Shown here: positions 1 through 11,941 of the stretch, one piece after another
How the letters are laid out: every line of letters begins with the position of its first letter
Position numbering within the stretch: position 1 is the stretch's first letter
From: Morchella semilibera
Lineage: Eukaryota; Ascomycota; Pezizomycetes; Pezizales; Morchellaceae
Direction of reading: 5' to 3'
NCBI GenBank assembly: GCA_009192285.1
Contig: WBVU01000003.1
Coordinates: 2,015,973-2,079,972 of the forward strand
DNA length: 64,000 nt
Position numbers and translations under genes: made by a program
The notes under the pieces: model-generated
The model's input: the letters and a program-made list of their open reading frames with translations, nothing else
What the model was told of the DNA's origin: nothing
Databases searched by the model: none

Positions 1-1180
1 GTTGGTTACATCGATTGAGGAGGCTGTGTATTGTACAGTGGCGGTGCACTGTGTGACCTCTACGTCAGTTATTTTGGGGCTGTCAATTGATCTTCACTGT
101 AATTGTAGTCGCCTCGAAAAAAGAAGTACTCGATCCTGGAGTGCGTATCAATCAAGTGGCCAAGCAACGTATGGACATACTCGTGGGGACTTGAGCTGCA
201 TGGTGGTTTAGTATTGGTAAATACACAGCGCCCGACCGAATGTGCTTGCTAGAATTGCGTGGAAATGTTAGTAAGGTAGAAAGTAAGTGGTAATTGGGTT
301 CTGGAAGAGTGAATGCCTATGTAGTAGCTGTTTGACTTCGGGGTGGTTTCATTGGTCCGGTGTATGCTGCATGGACCGGGAAAAGTGGTCAGGAAGAGAT
401 ACGGCTACTACCGCAAAAACTCACCTTTCGGCGGTTGTGATTGAGGCTCAACACCCATTCAAGCCGTGTTCGCCCTGCGGTGCCCGGCCCCGTTCGTTAT
501 TACCGAGCTTTTGCGGTATTGGGATATAAAAGAAAAGGCCAGTTAGGTACAATGGAGCGGTAGATGTGTCAGAAGTAATTTTACCAACAGCGGTAAATTA
601 TTTACCAACGGTGGTATAAGTACTGAATTTCAGTCTTTATGCTGCGCTATATTACATTAGTAAATGGAGTCAAACATTTAACCTAAAATATAGTTTGGTT
701 TTCACATTTGGGGCAAGTACCGTAACTGGATTGAAAATCCGATAAGGGCTGGGGAAATGTGTGCACCAAGGGGCGACCAAATATGGCTTGCTTGATATCG
801 ATGGTCCAAATGATTATAGGTAGCTGGAAATAAAGCCATACTTAAATTTGCTAGTTATAAAGTATGTAAATACATCTTGACTCAAAATAAGCAAGAAGCT
901 CACTCATCTATGGAGCGAACTAGTTATAAGGAAAAAAAAAAAGAAAAAAAAAAGAAAAGGTGTGAGGTGTGCAGAAGAAAACGAAAGAAACAAAGCCCTA
1001 AAAACTCCCCTTAGTCTAAAAAAAACTCCCGTAAACCCCTATGTGCCCTGCTAAAATGAAAACACTATATATGTGAAAGCTATTAGGAAAGAAAAAGAAG
1101 TAGCCTCTTGCCCAGAAATCTGTTATTTACGCCGTAGAAGCTGAGAAACCGAAAACTACGAAAAAATTGATCCTAGCATC
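1..1180. other. Intergenic, no gene recognised
   Basis: Short open frames here have no family resemblance. The stretch holds an imperfect direct repeat of a TTTACCAAC-GGTA unit at about 582-617 and A-rich/AG-rich tracts at about 930-1010. It is the 3' flank of the minus-strand F-box gene that ends at 1181. Confidence 0.5.
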
Positions 1181-4100
1181 CTACAAAAACTGGAGGGAGT
1201 CGCAGCCAACCACGGACCTCTTCAAAAGCCCACGAAGACGGACAATTCCCCACTTATTGTTCGTCCACTCAACCCTCCAAGCACACTGATTGATCGCAAT
1301 GATGATCCCGTCCAGATCAATCGGAAGCCCTTCCAATTCTGCAGCAAAGAGAGTCTCGGCAATGGTTAGAGCATCATCGTAAACACGTCTTCTTACACTG
1401 CCATCTTGGACGTTGCTTCTTTTGTAGACGCTGTTTCCGTCCTGAGAGAAGCCATTGAGGACCTGGACCCTGCGGATGTTCTTACAGCGTTTAAGACCAC
1501 CAAGGAAGACTTTCCAGGCAGCAGGGGTATTGACGAGGGAAATGCCAATCTCCGTAAACCCTTCGCCGCCATTGTAAACATCTGCAAAGATTTTGTTGAG
1601 CTCATCCGTGTTCAAGACCCACTGTTCCTTCAAGCACAGATTTTCGATGTTATAACCATACTTTGGGAATGCATTCAGTACGACAGTACGGAGTTTGCCC
1701 AGAGGATTTGGTTCGCAACTCTCGCAAGATTCGGACAGGAAGGCAAGTTCTCGCCGGCCGTTGCAGGGGATGGTAAAGAGTGCCTCGATGGTCATTTCAA
1801 TGAACCCGAGTCCAGTGGATCTGAAAACCTCAAGACCCTTCCAGCATTTCTTACTGAATCTGAACCCGCTAAGTTCCATACAACCTATTAATTGGAGCTT
1901 TTTGAGACAGCCGGGCATAATCTCATGGTTAATTATTTCGGTATCGACTATGAAGCCAGTGAGCTCGAGGGTGTGTAACTGCAACTTCTTCCTGCGGGCC
2001 GGCGGCATCTCCGACATTACTTCTTTATAGACTTTCCAATCAAGGACCGGAGGAATTTTGATATCATCTATAGGGTCAGGAAGACTGGAAATGCGGTGAT
2101 AGCAGTCGAATAATTGGCCATAGCGTGTTTGATCGATGCGTGGCATTTCGATTTCCAGAACCCGGAGAGTGTCGGATAAGCCGATAATGGTACCCCAGAT
2201 CTGTTTCCAAAATGCCCCGCCGCCTCTGGTAGGAAGATTGTTTAGTCGCAGAACTCTGAGTGGGAGGCCGCTGATCAAAGGAATGCTTGGGCGGTACTTT
2301 GGCAAAGCTACCCAAGCTGGGGACCTATTTCCATTTCGTTGGCGCTCTCCTCTTGTTGGTTGTGATAAATTCAGTTTAACGCTGGTGAGAGATTTAACCC
2401 CAGACAGTGCCAAAAGCGCATCGTTATTCATCGCAAGAGAAGAATCCAAGGAGAAGGTCTCTAGGTTCGATGTACGCCGCAAGATATCCCTGAGATAGCC
2501 ACTAATTCCTTCGATACCACCATCACCCTCAAGGCCTTCCGCTTCAATGAGTTCACAGATACGCCTTTTACTAATGATTACCCCCCCATTCCCATCAAGG
2601 AGGGCCTCTTCTTCGAGAAATTTGTCGCGGTTCATCAACATGGTTTGGTTTACTTGAAAACCTTTTTCAATACGGAAGTTCTTTGCCCAATTTTGCAACT
2701 TTGGTTTGTTTGCACTATTGAGCAAAGAGTTTAAAAGACAGGCTAGATGTGCATTGGAATATCCATGCGGAGGATTTGGACGTAGGCAAATAGTCTCGTA
2801 GAGTAGCGGCTCGATGGACCCCCTAACACTCCTCGAGACCCTGATAAGCCGTGCGAGATCCCGCTGTTCAAGCTAAATTAATGTTAGCACACTAGGTTTG
2901 AAAGAGGAGAACCGGAAAGTTACATAGACACCAATCTTACGCCAAATACCACCGGATTCCCCAGAGAACGCAATATCAACAGCCACGGCCTGGTTTGAGG
3001 CAGCGGATTGTAAGTTGGTGGCTGCTTCATGATCTCCAGGTGCTTTATGGTCCTTCATAGAAGTTGATGGAAGGGGCATGGGGTCACTGGATTCGATACG
3101 CACTATGACTGCCTGTCTCAAAACAGTACGGGCTGTCTGTAGGCGTGGTGGTGTCCTAAGCTGTTCAACGGTATCCGGGCTTGCAGGGCCGGGTTCGGGC
3201 GAAGATGAACGTGGGGGAAGTACTTTTGGGGGGGGACTGAAGGTGGGGGCTCTGTGCTTGACAGTACCTCTGAGAGGCTATTATAATCCTCTTTATTTCC
3301 ATCCACGTCTGATAGGCCAGCCTTCTCATCTGGAAATGTTTCCCCAGCCTCTTCTGAATGAAACCAAAGACTCTCGGTGTTCATCTTGGTGGACTCCTTG
3401 TTTTCTAGCTCTGATGGCTGTAGAAGCAGGCTTCTCCTCTCTAGCCTTAAACTCCTGACTGCGCCGGTCCTTACTGGTGAGCCAGGAGATCGCAAACCCC
3501 CTTTCCTGAGAGTTGATGGCGTTGCTGCATGGGGAAGAGGTGAAGGCATGAGCGGAGATGTTGAAAAACTCAGCTCTGGTAGAAAATTTGAAGTAGTAAT
3601 CTCTAGACCCCTGAGATGTCTTTGTGGAAGAGGTGGAGCAAGAGGGGATGTAGTAGATCGTCGCTTTAAAATGTCGGACCTCGATGGAGGAGTAGTGGTG
3701 ATGGTGGGTAGGGTGTTAAGCGTGAGTGGGGGAATGATGGGGATGGCGGGGTTAGTAGTGCGGCGACGGCGGCTAGCAAGGGTGAATGAATCGGCAAGAT
3801 TAGCGGACATAGAACGCCTAGGCCCGTGAAGGTATATGGAGCTTCCACCGGCGGTTAGTGCGGGGGTGGAGGATGAGGTTGTAGTTTGTGCAGTTTGCGG
3901 ACGTGCGGTAGCAAGTCGCTGAGAATGTCCACCTAATTCCTCATTTGGAATAGGCGGAGTGGAATTTCTAGAGCCCGCATGTGACTCTGGTGGGGTGGGT
4001 AACATAACGGGCTCATCCTTTAGTAAAGTTTGATGTTAGACTCTGATACTAGGTACAAATACATAAATGTAATTAAGAAGTTGGGGGGGGGGTTTGTTAC

Positions 4101-4669
4101 CCTGTTTGACTTTGGAGGTACGGGTGGTGGAGATGATGAGCGCCCAAATGACGGGCATAATGAGGGTGAATGAAGCCCTGAAAATCTTCGTGGAGGCTTT
4201 ACAAGTGGTTCTGGCCCGATAGAAACCATTTTCGAGATGCTATCGATGCGTGTGGGGATATATGAATTCTCTTTTAGGTCATTATGGCTGTTTGCTTTCC
4301 TTATTTTATCCGTCCCGAACTTCGTAAACTCCGTTTCTAACGAGCTCACGGATACCGGCGGTGATGGAGGCGGTGTCGGTAGAATATGAATACTCAAGGT
4401 TGGTGTCGAAAACGAAAGTAGACTCAACCTGAGATTCTGTGGATATCTTGGTAGAGGGGCAGGAGGGGAGGAGGAGGAGTAGGAGGAATTGGAGTTTGGG
4501 TAGGCAAACGTCTTGGGCTACTAGAATATACTTTAGCTACCCAGCCAGACATTCTACGTCCACCCTTAGCCAAGGATCTAGAAAGTGAGTGACGTCTCTT
4601 ATGCGCAGCACGGGTTGTGCCAGTACTAGCATCTTGGCGAGCAGCGAGTGAGGGACCGTGACTCAGCAT
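1181..4669 (-). CDS. F-box protein with long disordered N-terminus and LRR-like C-terminal part
   Basis: F-box proteins usually recruit substrates to SCF ubiquitin ligases; this substrate is unknown. The last exon (1181-2872, 564 codons) joins in phase to the exon ending at 2924 over an intron 2873-2923 (GTAACT donor, CTAAC branch, TTTAG acceptor). That junction rebuilds an F-box core: IWRKIGVY joined to LEQRDLARLIRVSRS, then EPLLYETICL. The C-terminal ~500 residues are leucine-rich with LRR-like spacing, but no repeat is certain. The exon 2924-4017 and the one ending at 4101 encode Ser/Pro/Arg-rich disorder (MLPTPPESH, PPPVPPKSN); the intron between them is 4018-4100. The first ATG is at 4669, with a TATA element 85 bases upstream. 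The exon 2924-4017 is one base short of frame, probably in the G8 run at 3228-3235. A second frame change between about 4424 and 4524 is either an intron or an indel. The F-box call is firm, the N-terminal model is not. Confidence 0.7.
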
Positions 4670-4753
4670 GGGTAACTAGAGAACAATTAAGGGTATTGAG
4701 CTATTGGCGCAAATTCAATGCTTTGTGATATTGGCTATCGGTCTTCCCAGGAA

Positions 4754-4762
4754 TTTTATATA
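4754..4762 (-). promoter_or_regulatory. TATA box of the F-box gene
   Basis: Reads TATATAAAA on the minus strand, about 85 bases upstream of the ATG at 4669. This is position and sequence evidence only. Confidence 0.45.
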
Positions 4763-7245
4763 GGCAGTTGGCTTCTAATGTGGCACTGCTGAGCTCCGAT
4801 ACCTGAATATAATTAAGCTTATGTTCTGATTGGTATTATCGATAAAAAATATCGTGGGTGTACTCACTGGGCTATATAGTATCTCTCGTGTATCTGTGTA
4901 ATCTGTGTTATTTATGTATGCTGTGTATCTGAGTGTTCCTGCACTTGAAAAACAAAAAGACGTGCAAAAGGTCATCCAGAAAAAACCAGAGCCCCTCCGC
5001 CCCTAGATATACAAAAAATTTTCCTCACTAAAAGTAACCCAGGAATACTTCACTACTCGCCGGCCGGTATTGGACAAGAATAAACATTGCCTACTCAGTG
5101 TGGCTCGCCGAGGTGCGTGGACATATACATCCCTGACCGGACTGGATTGGTGGACGTCGGTGGTGGTTGTCGCAGCTGAGTGTGGCACAGCGATCACCAA
5201 CCGCCAGCACAACTAAAACCCACATGCGAGTCCTTACCTAGGTGTAATTTCTATCATACATCCTATGAGTATTCTATAATCGAAACCGCCTTCACACCTG
5301 GGGCGAGGATATCCGCAAATCTGAAGATGTGGTTATCCCCTTATCATGGAAACCAGCCTTAGCCCAGGCCCGCCTAGGGTGCACCCTGTTTGCCTCAAAC
5401 TGGGTCCGCGCCCCGTACCGCGGCTACGTCCAAAACGTTAACCACTTCTTTGGGTTTCATCATTGATCCTCCCAGGCTGAAGCGTATGTGAGGTGCTTGA
5501 ATTCGATTACTGACAGTCGATGATGTGCACTAGTTTCCCGAACGTCATGTCATCTCAGGGCGTGACACATCCAACGACAGATACCCGAGCAGTGCCTTAA
5601 TGTGCGCTTACGCGAGTCTATTTTAGAAGGTGTTCTATTTGGATGCTTAGAAACGAAGCGTGGTTGGAGGAAGCTGAGTGTGTCCTGATACATAGTCTGA
5701 GATGATAGGCTAGGGCCAGGTTTCGTGAGAAGTCTTGGCAGAAAACACCGCACAAAAATATTTCCCAGAACTTGCTTGTAGTTAATACGCTACCTTATAC
5801 ATACTCTGCTCCAAGATTAAGGGTGTTTAGATAAGAGGAATCTTATGTTGCTTCTGTTTTACATTGGCGATAAGTCTCATCCAGGAGGAATATTCTGTCG
5901 AATAGATCAGCGAGAGGAATGGTAAGAAACGGGTATATATTTCTTTCTCCCTGATTTGTTGAGCTCTCACTCACTACCACCGGAGGGTAAATTTCCTTAG
6001 CCTTGATCAGAATACGTACAGTATTCCAGTACTCCGGCTGGTTCTCGCAGGCCTGGTGTAACGCCCAAGGACATCGAGGATGGTGTTGAGCCTGCTCAGA
6101 TTACTCGTTACAGAACTATACCAAAGATTTTTTTTTGTTTAATTCATACTCGCATGCAGCCTCACGGCTATGGCGACACACACTATACCAAAGATCCTCA
6201 GGGGCGAAGATTTTGAACGGTGTGAAAATTACACAGCTCGATCTCCAGGGCTAGGGAAAGTGGTATTCGCTCACGAGCTGGTTTATTTAATTAAGGGTGC
6301 ACTAAATTATGGGTTGCAACTGGCCAATCAAGGATGTTGACTGAGCTGAATTGTATCACCCGGAGGTTCTTTGAACCAGTGGCCCGATGAGGGGACTAAA
6401 AATCCCAGGTCTATGAAGGATTGGAAACTAGGAGGGAGATACTGGACAGGCAAGCGATCATCTATCTGCACTCTGAAACAGAGCTATCGTATACTGGAAG
6501 CGGGGGGTTTATCCTTTATGTGTGTAAGGTCCTTTCGGGAGTTCTGATATATAAAAACACCATTTTGTGCAAAAGAAAAAAAAAAAAAGAGAAGAAACAG
6601 CTAGCGACATCTAAATGGACCAACCTAGAAATGGTGTTTGTGGAGCTTTTATTATTTCCGTTGTGTCGATGCACAAATCGATAAGCGAGGCGAGATAGAT
6701 CTGCTAATGCTATAAACCCGTACCCTTCTGGGATAGGAGTTTTGCTGTGAAAACCCCGCTAACTACAGTATGAAAAAATGGGGTGAAATCACTACCATAG
6801 GACTACGGAATCAGCATTAGAGGAAGAGTACTGTACAAATACCGTATTCTTACCGCAATGCTAGCGTAACAACGAGAATACCGTAGAGATCCCACCCCTC
6901 TTTTTGGTACTGTAGTTGAGGATCCATAAGTGAATGAATGCCTGAACGGGTCCCAAACTTGTATAAACTTGTATTGTAACTAATAGTACTGTGAAAGCAC
7001 ACAATCGTTTTTAACATAGGTGCCCTACTATCTAATTGATAATTGATATGGATTGATAAAGAAGTTGTTCCTGTACGATTCTAAAATGATGTACATACAT
7101 ATCAGCAATTGCAACAGGGCTCCATGGGGATAGCGACTCAGAAATAGGACAGAAGGTAAGCTTACTCAAACAATGAACCGTATATTAATGCACTCGTTTG
7201 ATAGTACCTTGGTATGAGAGAAGCAGATTGTTGTCAATTATGATA
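4763..7245. other. Intergenic, no gene recognised
   Basis: About 2.5 kb without a convincing coding frame. It includes a duplicated CTATACCAAAGAT segment (about 6115-6130 and 6181-6195) and a 12-base A run at about 6580. Reading frames of 60-90 codons occur on both strands but lack family motifs, start context and splice support. Confidence 0.45.
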
Positions 7246-7632
7246 CTATTTGCAACTGGTAGGAGTGCTAGTGTTACCACCAGACATCACAACGTTTGCC
7301 TCAGAGATATCCAGCTCCAGAGTTAAAACATTATTCAATACCAAGCATCCCGAGAGACTCTGTTCCAATCTGAATCTCTCTTTCTTCAAGGCGTTTATCT
7401 TAGTTGAGAGTCTCTCCCGGTTAGAGATAAGGCCTTTCTCGATATACGCGCCGGCATTTTTTCTCAAGGTCGCAGAAATTTGGTTGAATTGATTATGGGT
7501 TGAGGGCAACTCATCATCCTTGATAATTCTGAGACGATTTGTGGTTTCTTCAATGGAAATGCGGATTTCGAGAACACGTTGGCGAAGGAGGCCCATCTCT
7601 GCGGGAGTGGGGATGCGAATTTTGCGAGCCAT
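7246..7632 (-). CDS. Small coiled-coil hypothetical protein (128 aa)
   Basis: I do not recognise the family. It is a single-exon frame starting at an ATG at 7632 (MARKIRIPTPAEMGLLRQR). Residues ~10-105 are rich in Leu, Ile, Glu, Arg and Lys with heptad-like spacing, in two segments (about 12-45 and 62-100) that probably form an alpha-helical hairpin or coiled coil. The C-terminus is a short Ser/Thr/Asn tail. There is no signal peptide or membrane segment. A 24-base A run (T run on the coding strand) at 7669-7692 and a TATATA at 7695-7700 sit just upstream, an ordinary fungal core-promoter layout. The paired-helix pattern resembles small tubulin-cofactor- or prefoldin-like proteins only in shape; I do not claim homology. 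Confidence 0.6.
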   Translation of the reverse strand: MARKIRIPTPAEMGLLRQRVLEIRISIEETTNRLRIIKDDELPSTHNQFNQISATLRKNAGAYIEKGLISNRERLSTKINALKKERFRLEQSLSGCLVLNNVLTLELDISEANVVMSGGNTSTPTSCK

Positions 7633-7668
7633 TGTTGATGACTGTTGATGGTTGAGAAAATAGCTTTT

Positions 7669-7700
7669 GAAAAAAAAAAAAAAAAAAAAAAACCTATATA
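7669..7700 (-). promoter_or_regulatory. Poly(dA:dT) tract plus TATATA upstream of the coiled-coil gene
   Basis: An uninterrupted A run at 7669-7692 (T on the coding strand) is followed at 7695-7700 by TATATA, about 63 bases from the ATG at 7632. Poly(dA:dT) tracts commonly exclude nucleosomes at fungal promoters. Confidence 0.4.
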
Positions 7701-8820
7701 CGTATAAGATTTATCATATTAGCTCGTGAATGAAAATAGAAAATGGATGATTGGATCTCTTACTGCTACTTTTGGTTATAATGGTGAATGCGACGCAGAA
7801 ATACTCTTTAGTTGTAATTGATAAAGGTTGTCGGGAATACTGGCTATGAAAGGGTAGGAAGGAGAAGAAGAGGAGAGCTAGAGCTCAACTGGATGTCTTA
7901 TATATGAAGTTGCCCTGGTAACTACATGTAGTTGGTTTAAATCTTTCAACTAACACATGTATTCTTGGCATGGCCCGGGATAATAGGTTGTATACTCACT
8001 GGAAGGTAGGTATGCCTTATTTTTGTTGCCGCTAAGATATTAAGAATGAAAGGTGTATTAGGTAGAAACAATAGCCATAGATTAAGTACATGTATGTACT
8101 ATTAGCAGTGGTAGTATGAAAGTGGGGATTAAAGTGCCAAAATAGTGGCACTCTTAAACTCACATTTCTCTTTCAAGACGGGGAACGAGATTGATAAGTG
8201 CACGTGTAGTGGTGCCCTTCTACAAATTAAATTTTGACTGCATGAGAACACATATCTACACATGTAACCTACACCAGACAGTCTTAAAAGATTTGGAGGT
8301 AGGAATTGGTGCAGGAAGAAAATTTGCAGTTTGTCCCATCAAGTCTTGGTCAGTTTAAAAAGTCCAAGGGATTTCCCAGAGTCATAATATCTAATACATA
8401 CAGCCGCAGGCCTAGGGACTACGGCTTACCGAAGTAGATGCGAGAGAAATTGAAATACTGTACTATGTAGCTACTTAATCTTTCCTCCGAGCTATGGAGC
8501 GTCGTCCATGTGTGGAATGTTTTTTTCTTCTTGCAGAAAACACAGTGTATCTACACTAAAACGTATACGTACACCATTTGCTCAAGATCAAAGTAGAACC
8601 AGGAGAAATTGATTCAATTGTAGTCAAAATCTGATCTAGCGTAAGCCAGTACTGTGGGTTTCCTCCGGAGGGCACTAACAGTTCTAGTTACAATACATAT
8701 GTTGTAATTACAGATGAAAAAAAAAAAAAGAAATCCGTCAAAGTCGCAATTAACATATAAAAAAAAACTTAAGATGAAGAATAGATCCAGCTAGTTTCTT
8801 CGATGGCATGAATTTGCGTA
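7701..8820. other. Intergenic with TACATGTA sites
   Basis: No gene recognised. The stretch contains scattered ACATGTA palindromes (about 7924, 7960, 8090 and 8262) and A runs at about 8717 and 8760. Confidence 0.45.
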
Positions 8821-9304
8821 TCAAATGTCTTTGGTCACATAAAACCACACCTCATTCGACGCTGGAGACATGACCCGGCCCCCCGCAACATCGACATTTG
8901 CATCATTCTTTCTGGTGCATGTTTTTTGAAGGCGTTCTAGGTTTTTCCATGCAACCTCGCATTTCATTTTCACCTCTACAACACTCGTCCCGCAAATCAT
9001 GACTTTAACCCCATCTACCCTCATGGTAAAGCCGCATCTATTTTTTGTACCATCCCCATCCTTCCCAGGCCAAGGAGTGAAATCGCAATCTTCTGAGCTA
9101 TGTTGCTTGATTGTCTCGATTATGGATAGCAGGCCGGTGATAGGGGGTGCCCCCTCAGCGGCGCTGCATTCGACTGAAGATCGATATCGGATAGCATCAA
9201 GGAGAGCAAGAACATCAAGGTTATCTGGAATAGGGTAGGCCCGGCAAGGATGAAGAGAGTTGTGTAAGTAAGGCTAAAGCAAAGAGTAGTTTTGTTGCAT
9301 GCAT
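8821..9304 (-). pseudogene. Small secreted cysteine-rich protein, one-base frame break
   Basis: The ATG at 9304 opens a clear secretion signal (MHATKLLFALALLTQ, then SSS). The frame stops 27 codons later. A second frame, continuous to the stop at 8821, carries the mature part (AYPIPDNLDVLALLDAI onward). Removing one G from the GGG at about 9239-9243 joins signal and body into ~160 codons. The mature part has six Cys (in SVEC, EDCD, NRCG, MICG, MKCE and KTCT), a number compatible with three disulphides. Size, signal and cysteines are those of fungal small secreted proteins, which include effector candidates; I see no named domain. A TATATA at 9418-9423 lies ~114 bases upstream. The break may be a consensus error rather than a dead gene. 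An alternative start through an intron with a GTATGT donor at about 9386 is possible but gives no signal peptide. Confidence 0.6.
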
Positions 9305-10110
9305 TTTGTGAAGTTGATTTGTCGTGATTCGAAGTGCTTAGTTTTGGGTTGGAAATGTAAGCCAGGAGTTTGTTTGTTATACATACGCCACAAGTCGGAT
9401 AGGCGCGGTACACTCCCTATATACTATTCCTGTCATTGGATTTGCATTCAACCAAGTACATATAAGTTGTAGGTTTTCAAGACCTCGGTCCTGTGGCCCA
9501 TTCAATATTCTGTTCTGTTACACTTGGCTCCCCCCATCGAAGCATATAAGCTAGAAGGCCCTTGATTTATGTTTCCCTGGCTAGTTCTTAAGAGTTTGAA
9601 ACTCATAAGAGGGTTAGGCATTTTTCATGGTTGGCTGAGCGAATCAACGATTTCTTTGTTCAATTACTTCTTTGGTACGGACAACCTGGAGTCGAGTACG
9701 GCGCTCACTAACCTCTTGAAAGTCATAGAAATGGTATAAGCTAGTTAGAAAAAACTCCAGTGACATTATAGTATAACCATAGTACCGCTATTAGATATTG
9801 TTACAGACGAGGTTCATATTGTAGCCTAGAGACCTGGGAGTTACATGTAATAATATTCGATGTGGCCGGCCCGGAATTAACTCGGAACCAACATGAACAG
9901 CAAGAAGTTCGAAGTTCACACAAAGTTGTTTGGCTAGTGGAGCTTATAGAGGAAAGGTAGAATAGCACCGAGGGCCTGGCTCATTCGAGAAAGGAAAAAC
10001 GGTAGAAGGATCTCATGAAACAAAGGGGCTGGAAAAAAAGTTCGTATGAAAAGCACAATCTAAATTTAGAGATGTCGTCGAAGATAACGTGAAAAAAAAG
10101 ATGAAAAGGG
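9305..10110. other. Intergenic, no gene recognised
   Basis: About 800 bases between two minus-strand genes. Apart from the TATATA at 9418-9423 and an ACATGTA at about 9844, I see no coding frame or repeat worth naming. Confidence 0.45.
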
Positions 10111-10434
10111 TCATGACAAAACCCAAATATAAACATTCCCTTTGGCCTGCGCTCTGGGGTGCCCGGAAGCTGCGGTTGAAGGTGATGTACTTAATGTATC
10201 ATACTTCGTCGACAGGAGTGTGAGTATGAAGAAGACTCCCGTGAATATAAATGAAAATGTTATCTCATCATTGTGATAGAGGATCTCCGGGGAGAATAAG
10301 AAAATTAACAAAATGAATAGAAATATACCAAAGAAGGTGTAGAGGATATAAGTACTTGCTGATGGACGAATAGGATTGTTTTGCGGCCTCTCTGGGCTTG
10401 CGGGCTGGAAGTTGAGGTTGTATCTGGGCGTCAT
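10111..10434 (-). CDS. Small two-TM membrane protein (107 aa), hypothetical
   Basis: A single-exon frame from the ATG at 10434. The N-terminal ~27 residues are polar and Pro/Asn/Arg-rich. They are followed by a strongly hydrophobic helix (about residues 28-48, rich in Phe, Ile and Leu), a short polar loop containing HNDE, a second hydrophobic helix (about 57-75) and a small Ser/Ala/Gly-rich tail. This predicts a membrane hairpin with both ends on the same side. No family is recognised. A TATATATAA element (10505-10513 on the minus strand) lies ~70 bases upstream of the ATG, which supports this start. Short ORFs with two greasy segments can arise by chance in AT-rich DNA, so this remains a moderate call. 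Confidence 0.45.
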   Translation of the reverse strand: MTPRYNLNFQPASPERPQNNPIRPSASTYILYTFFGIFLFILLIFLFSPEILYHNDEITFSFIFTGVFFILTLLSTKYDTLSTSPSTAASGHPRAQAKGNVYIWVLS

Positions 10435-11941
10435 AGTTAACTAATGTAGGACCGAGCTAAGTAGTGGATTTTGGTCTTGATTCTTGGTATTTTAATCGTT
10501 TGCATTATATATATGGTATTATAATTTCTAGTGATAAGTAAAGAATCTTGAATTCAATCTGCCACTAAGTTTTCATAAACCTACCACTTGCCCTGCGCGT
10601 TCTTATTTTAAACCCCAACTGTATTTCAGGGGCGGTTACATGTTTCCGCCAGCTCGTTGCTTGAATATTTGTTAGATGTGGTCAACACGATCATAGCTCT
10701 TTTCAAAGGCCACACCTATAGCTACTTAGTAGTTGAGCCGAAGTAAAATTGGAGATCTAGATCACACATGTACACTGTCAAGTTAGTACGTTTGAATAGT
10801 ATCAATACGATAAGAATGTAGAAGAAATAACTGTATCGTCAGATAGATCGAAGACTATAGATTAATAGCATAGGGATAATCCCTCTGGTTAATAAATAAT
10901 ATCTGAGATCCATGAACAATCACTCGACCGGTCGAGTGGCTAAGAGGGAGAGACTTTGTTTAATTATTTATACTTCAAAGAGCTAGGGCCAGTAGACGAT
11001 TTATTTTGTCTGTACATGTAGTCAATTCATTAAAAGGAACATGTGTTCGTCGACCGGGACAATGAAGTGTTCGGTAGTATGTACTATATATAGTGAAACA
11101 CGTGTCCGCTGATAGGAACTGGTGTTTATAGATTTTACGTACAAACCAGCAGAAAGAGCTAAGCCTAAAAGCTTTACATATGGGTCAGTGCCCAAAGAAG
11201 CTATAACTTAGTATACAGCCGTTCCTTTCACATCCGTTGTAGCTGTGGTCTCGTACTTGGTTACTTTTGTCACCCAGCAATGTGTTTTTTTTTTTTAAAA
11301 TCATGTCAATTCGTTTCTAGGTATTTACAAATGTTGCGTGCAGTCTTAGACTATGGCATAACCCAGCAATATGTGGGTAGATCGAGTATATATATCGCTA
11401 TAAGAAGCGTCAACCACAAGGTAGAGGCTAGTTTCCACTTTTTATAGCAAATCCCCTAGATTTCTTGGTTTTCGGTGTAGAGTCCTTATAGTATACTCTG
11501 TGTGGTTTTTCCTCCAGAAAGATTTTTCCTGAAGAGGGGGGGGGGTTTATAGCGAGGTGAGCTGTATCTATTTAGTATGACCGAGTTAAAAATTTCAGGA
11601 ATGGCTCGAGGTTGGATTGGGGGTCTAGAAGGGCCGCTCTAGGACTTGAGGGGGAGGCTGTTTTCCGGCCATGTCCGGACGTTCTTATGGCTGATTTTCA
11701 ATGTGCCCACGCTTCATATATCAGTTGCCTTTCATGGTCGACCCCATAGCCCATGACATCTTAATCCGTCAACTTAGAGCAGGTAACAATCAAGAGTATG
11801 GGTATGTTAGTAATGGAGAATGAGCCTGGTAATAACATCTATTCGTTACTTACAAGCACACTTAATTTTTCACATGAAAATCAGATACAACATTAAATAC
11901 GAGTTTAACACCGATACCTATATATCTCAAACACAGAAAAT
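10435..11941. other. Intergenic, no gene recognised
   Basis: About 1.5 kb with the TATA element of the two-TM gene at 10505-10513, ACATGTA sites at about 10771 and 11019, a T run at about 11285 and a G8 run at about 11540. No coding frame is supported. Confidence 0.45.

Noticed and set aside
1406-1891. 161-codon plus-strand frame opposite the F-box gene
   Set aside because: It is antisense to the last exon of the F-box gene, whose spliced frame restores a conserved domain; the plus frame has no motif of its own.
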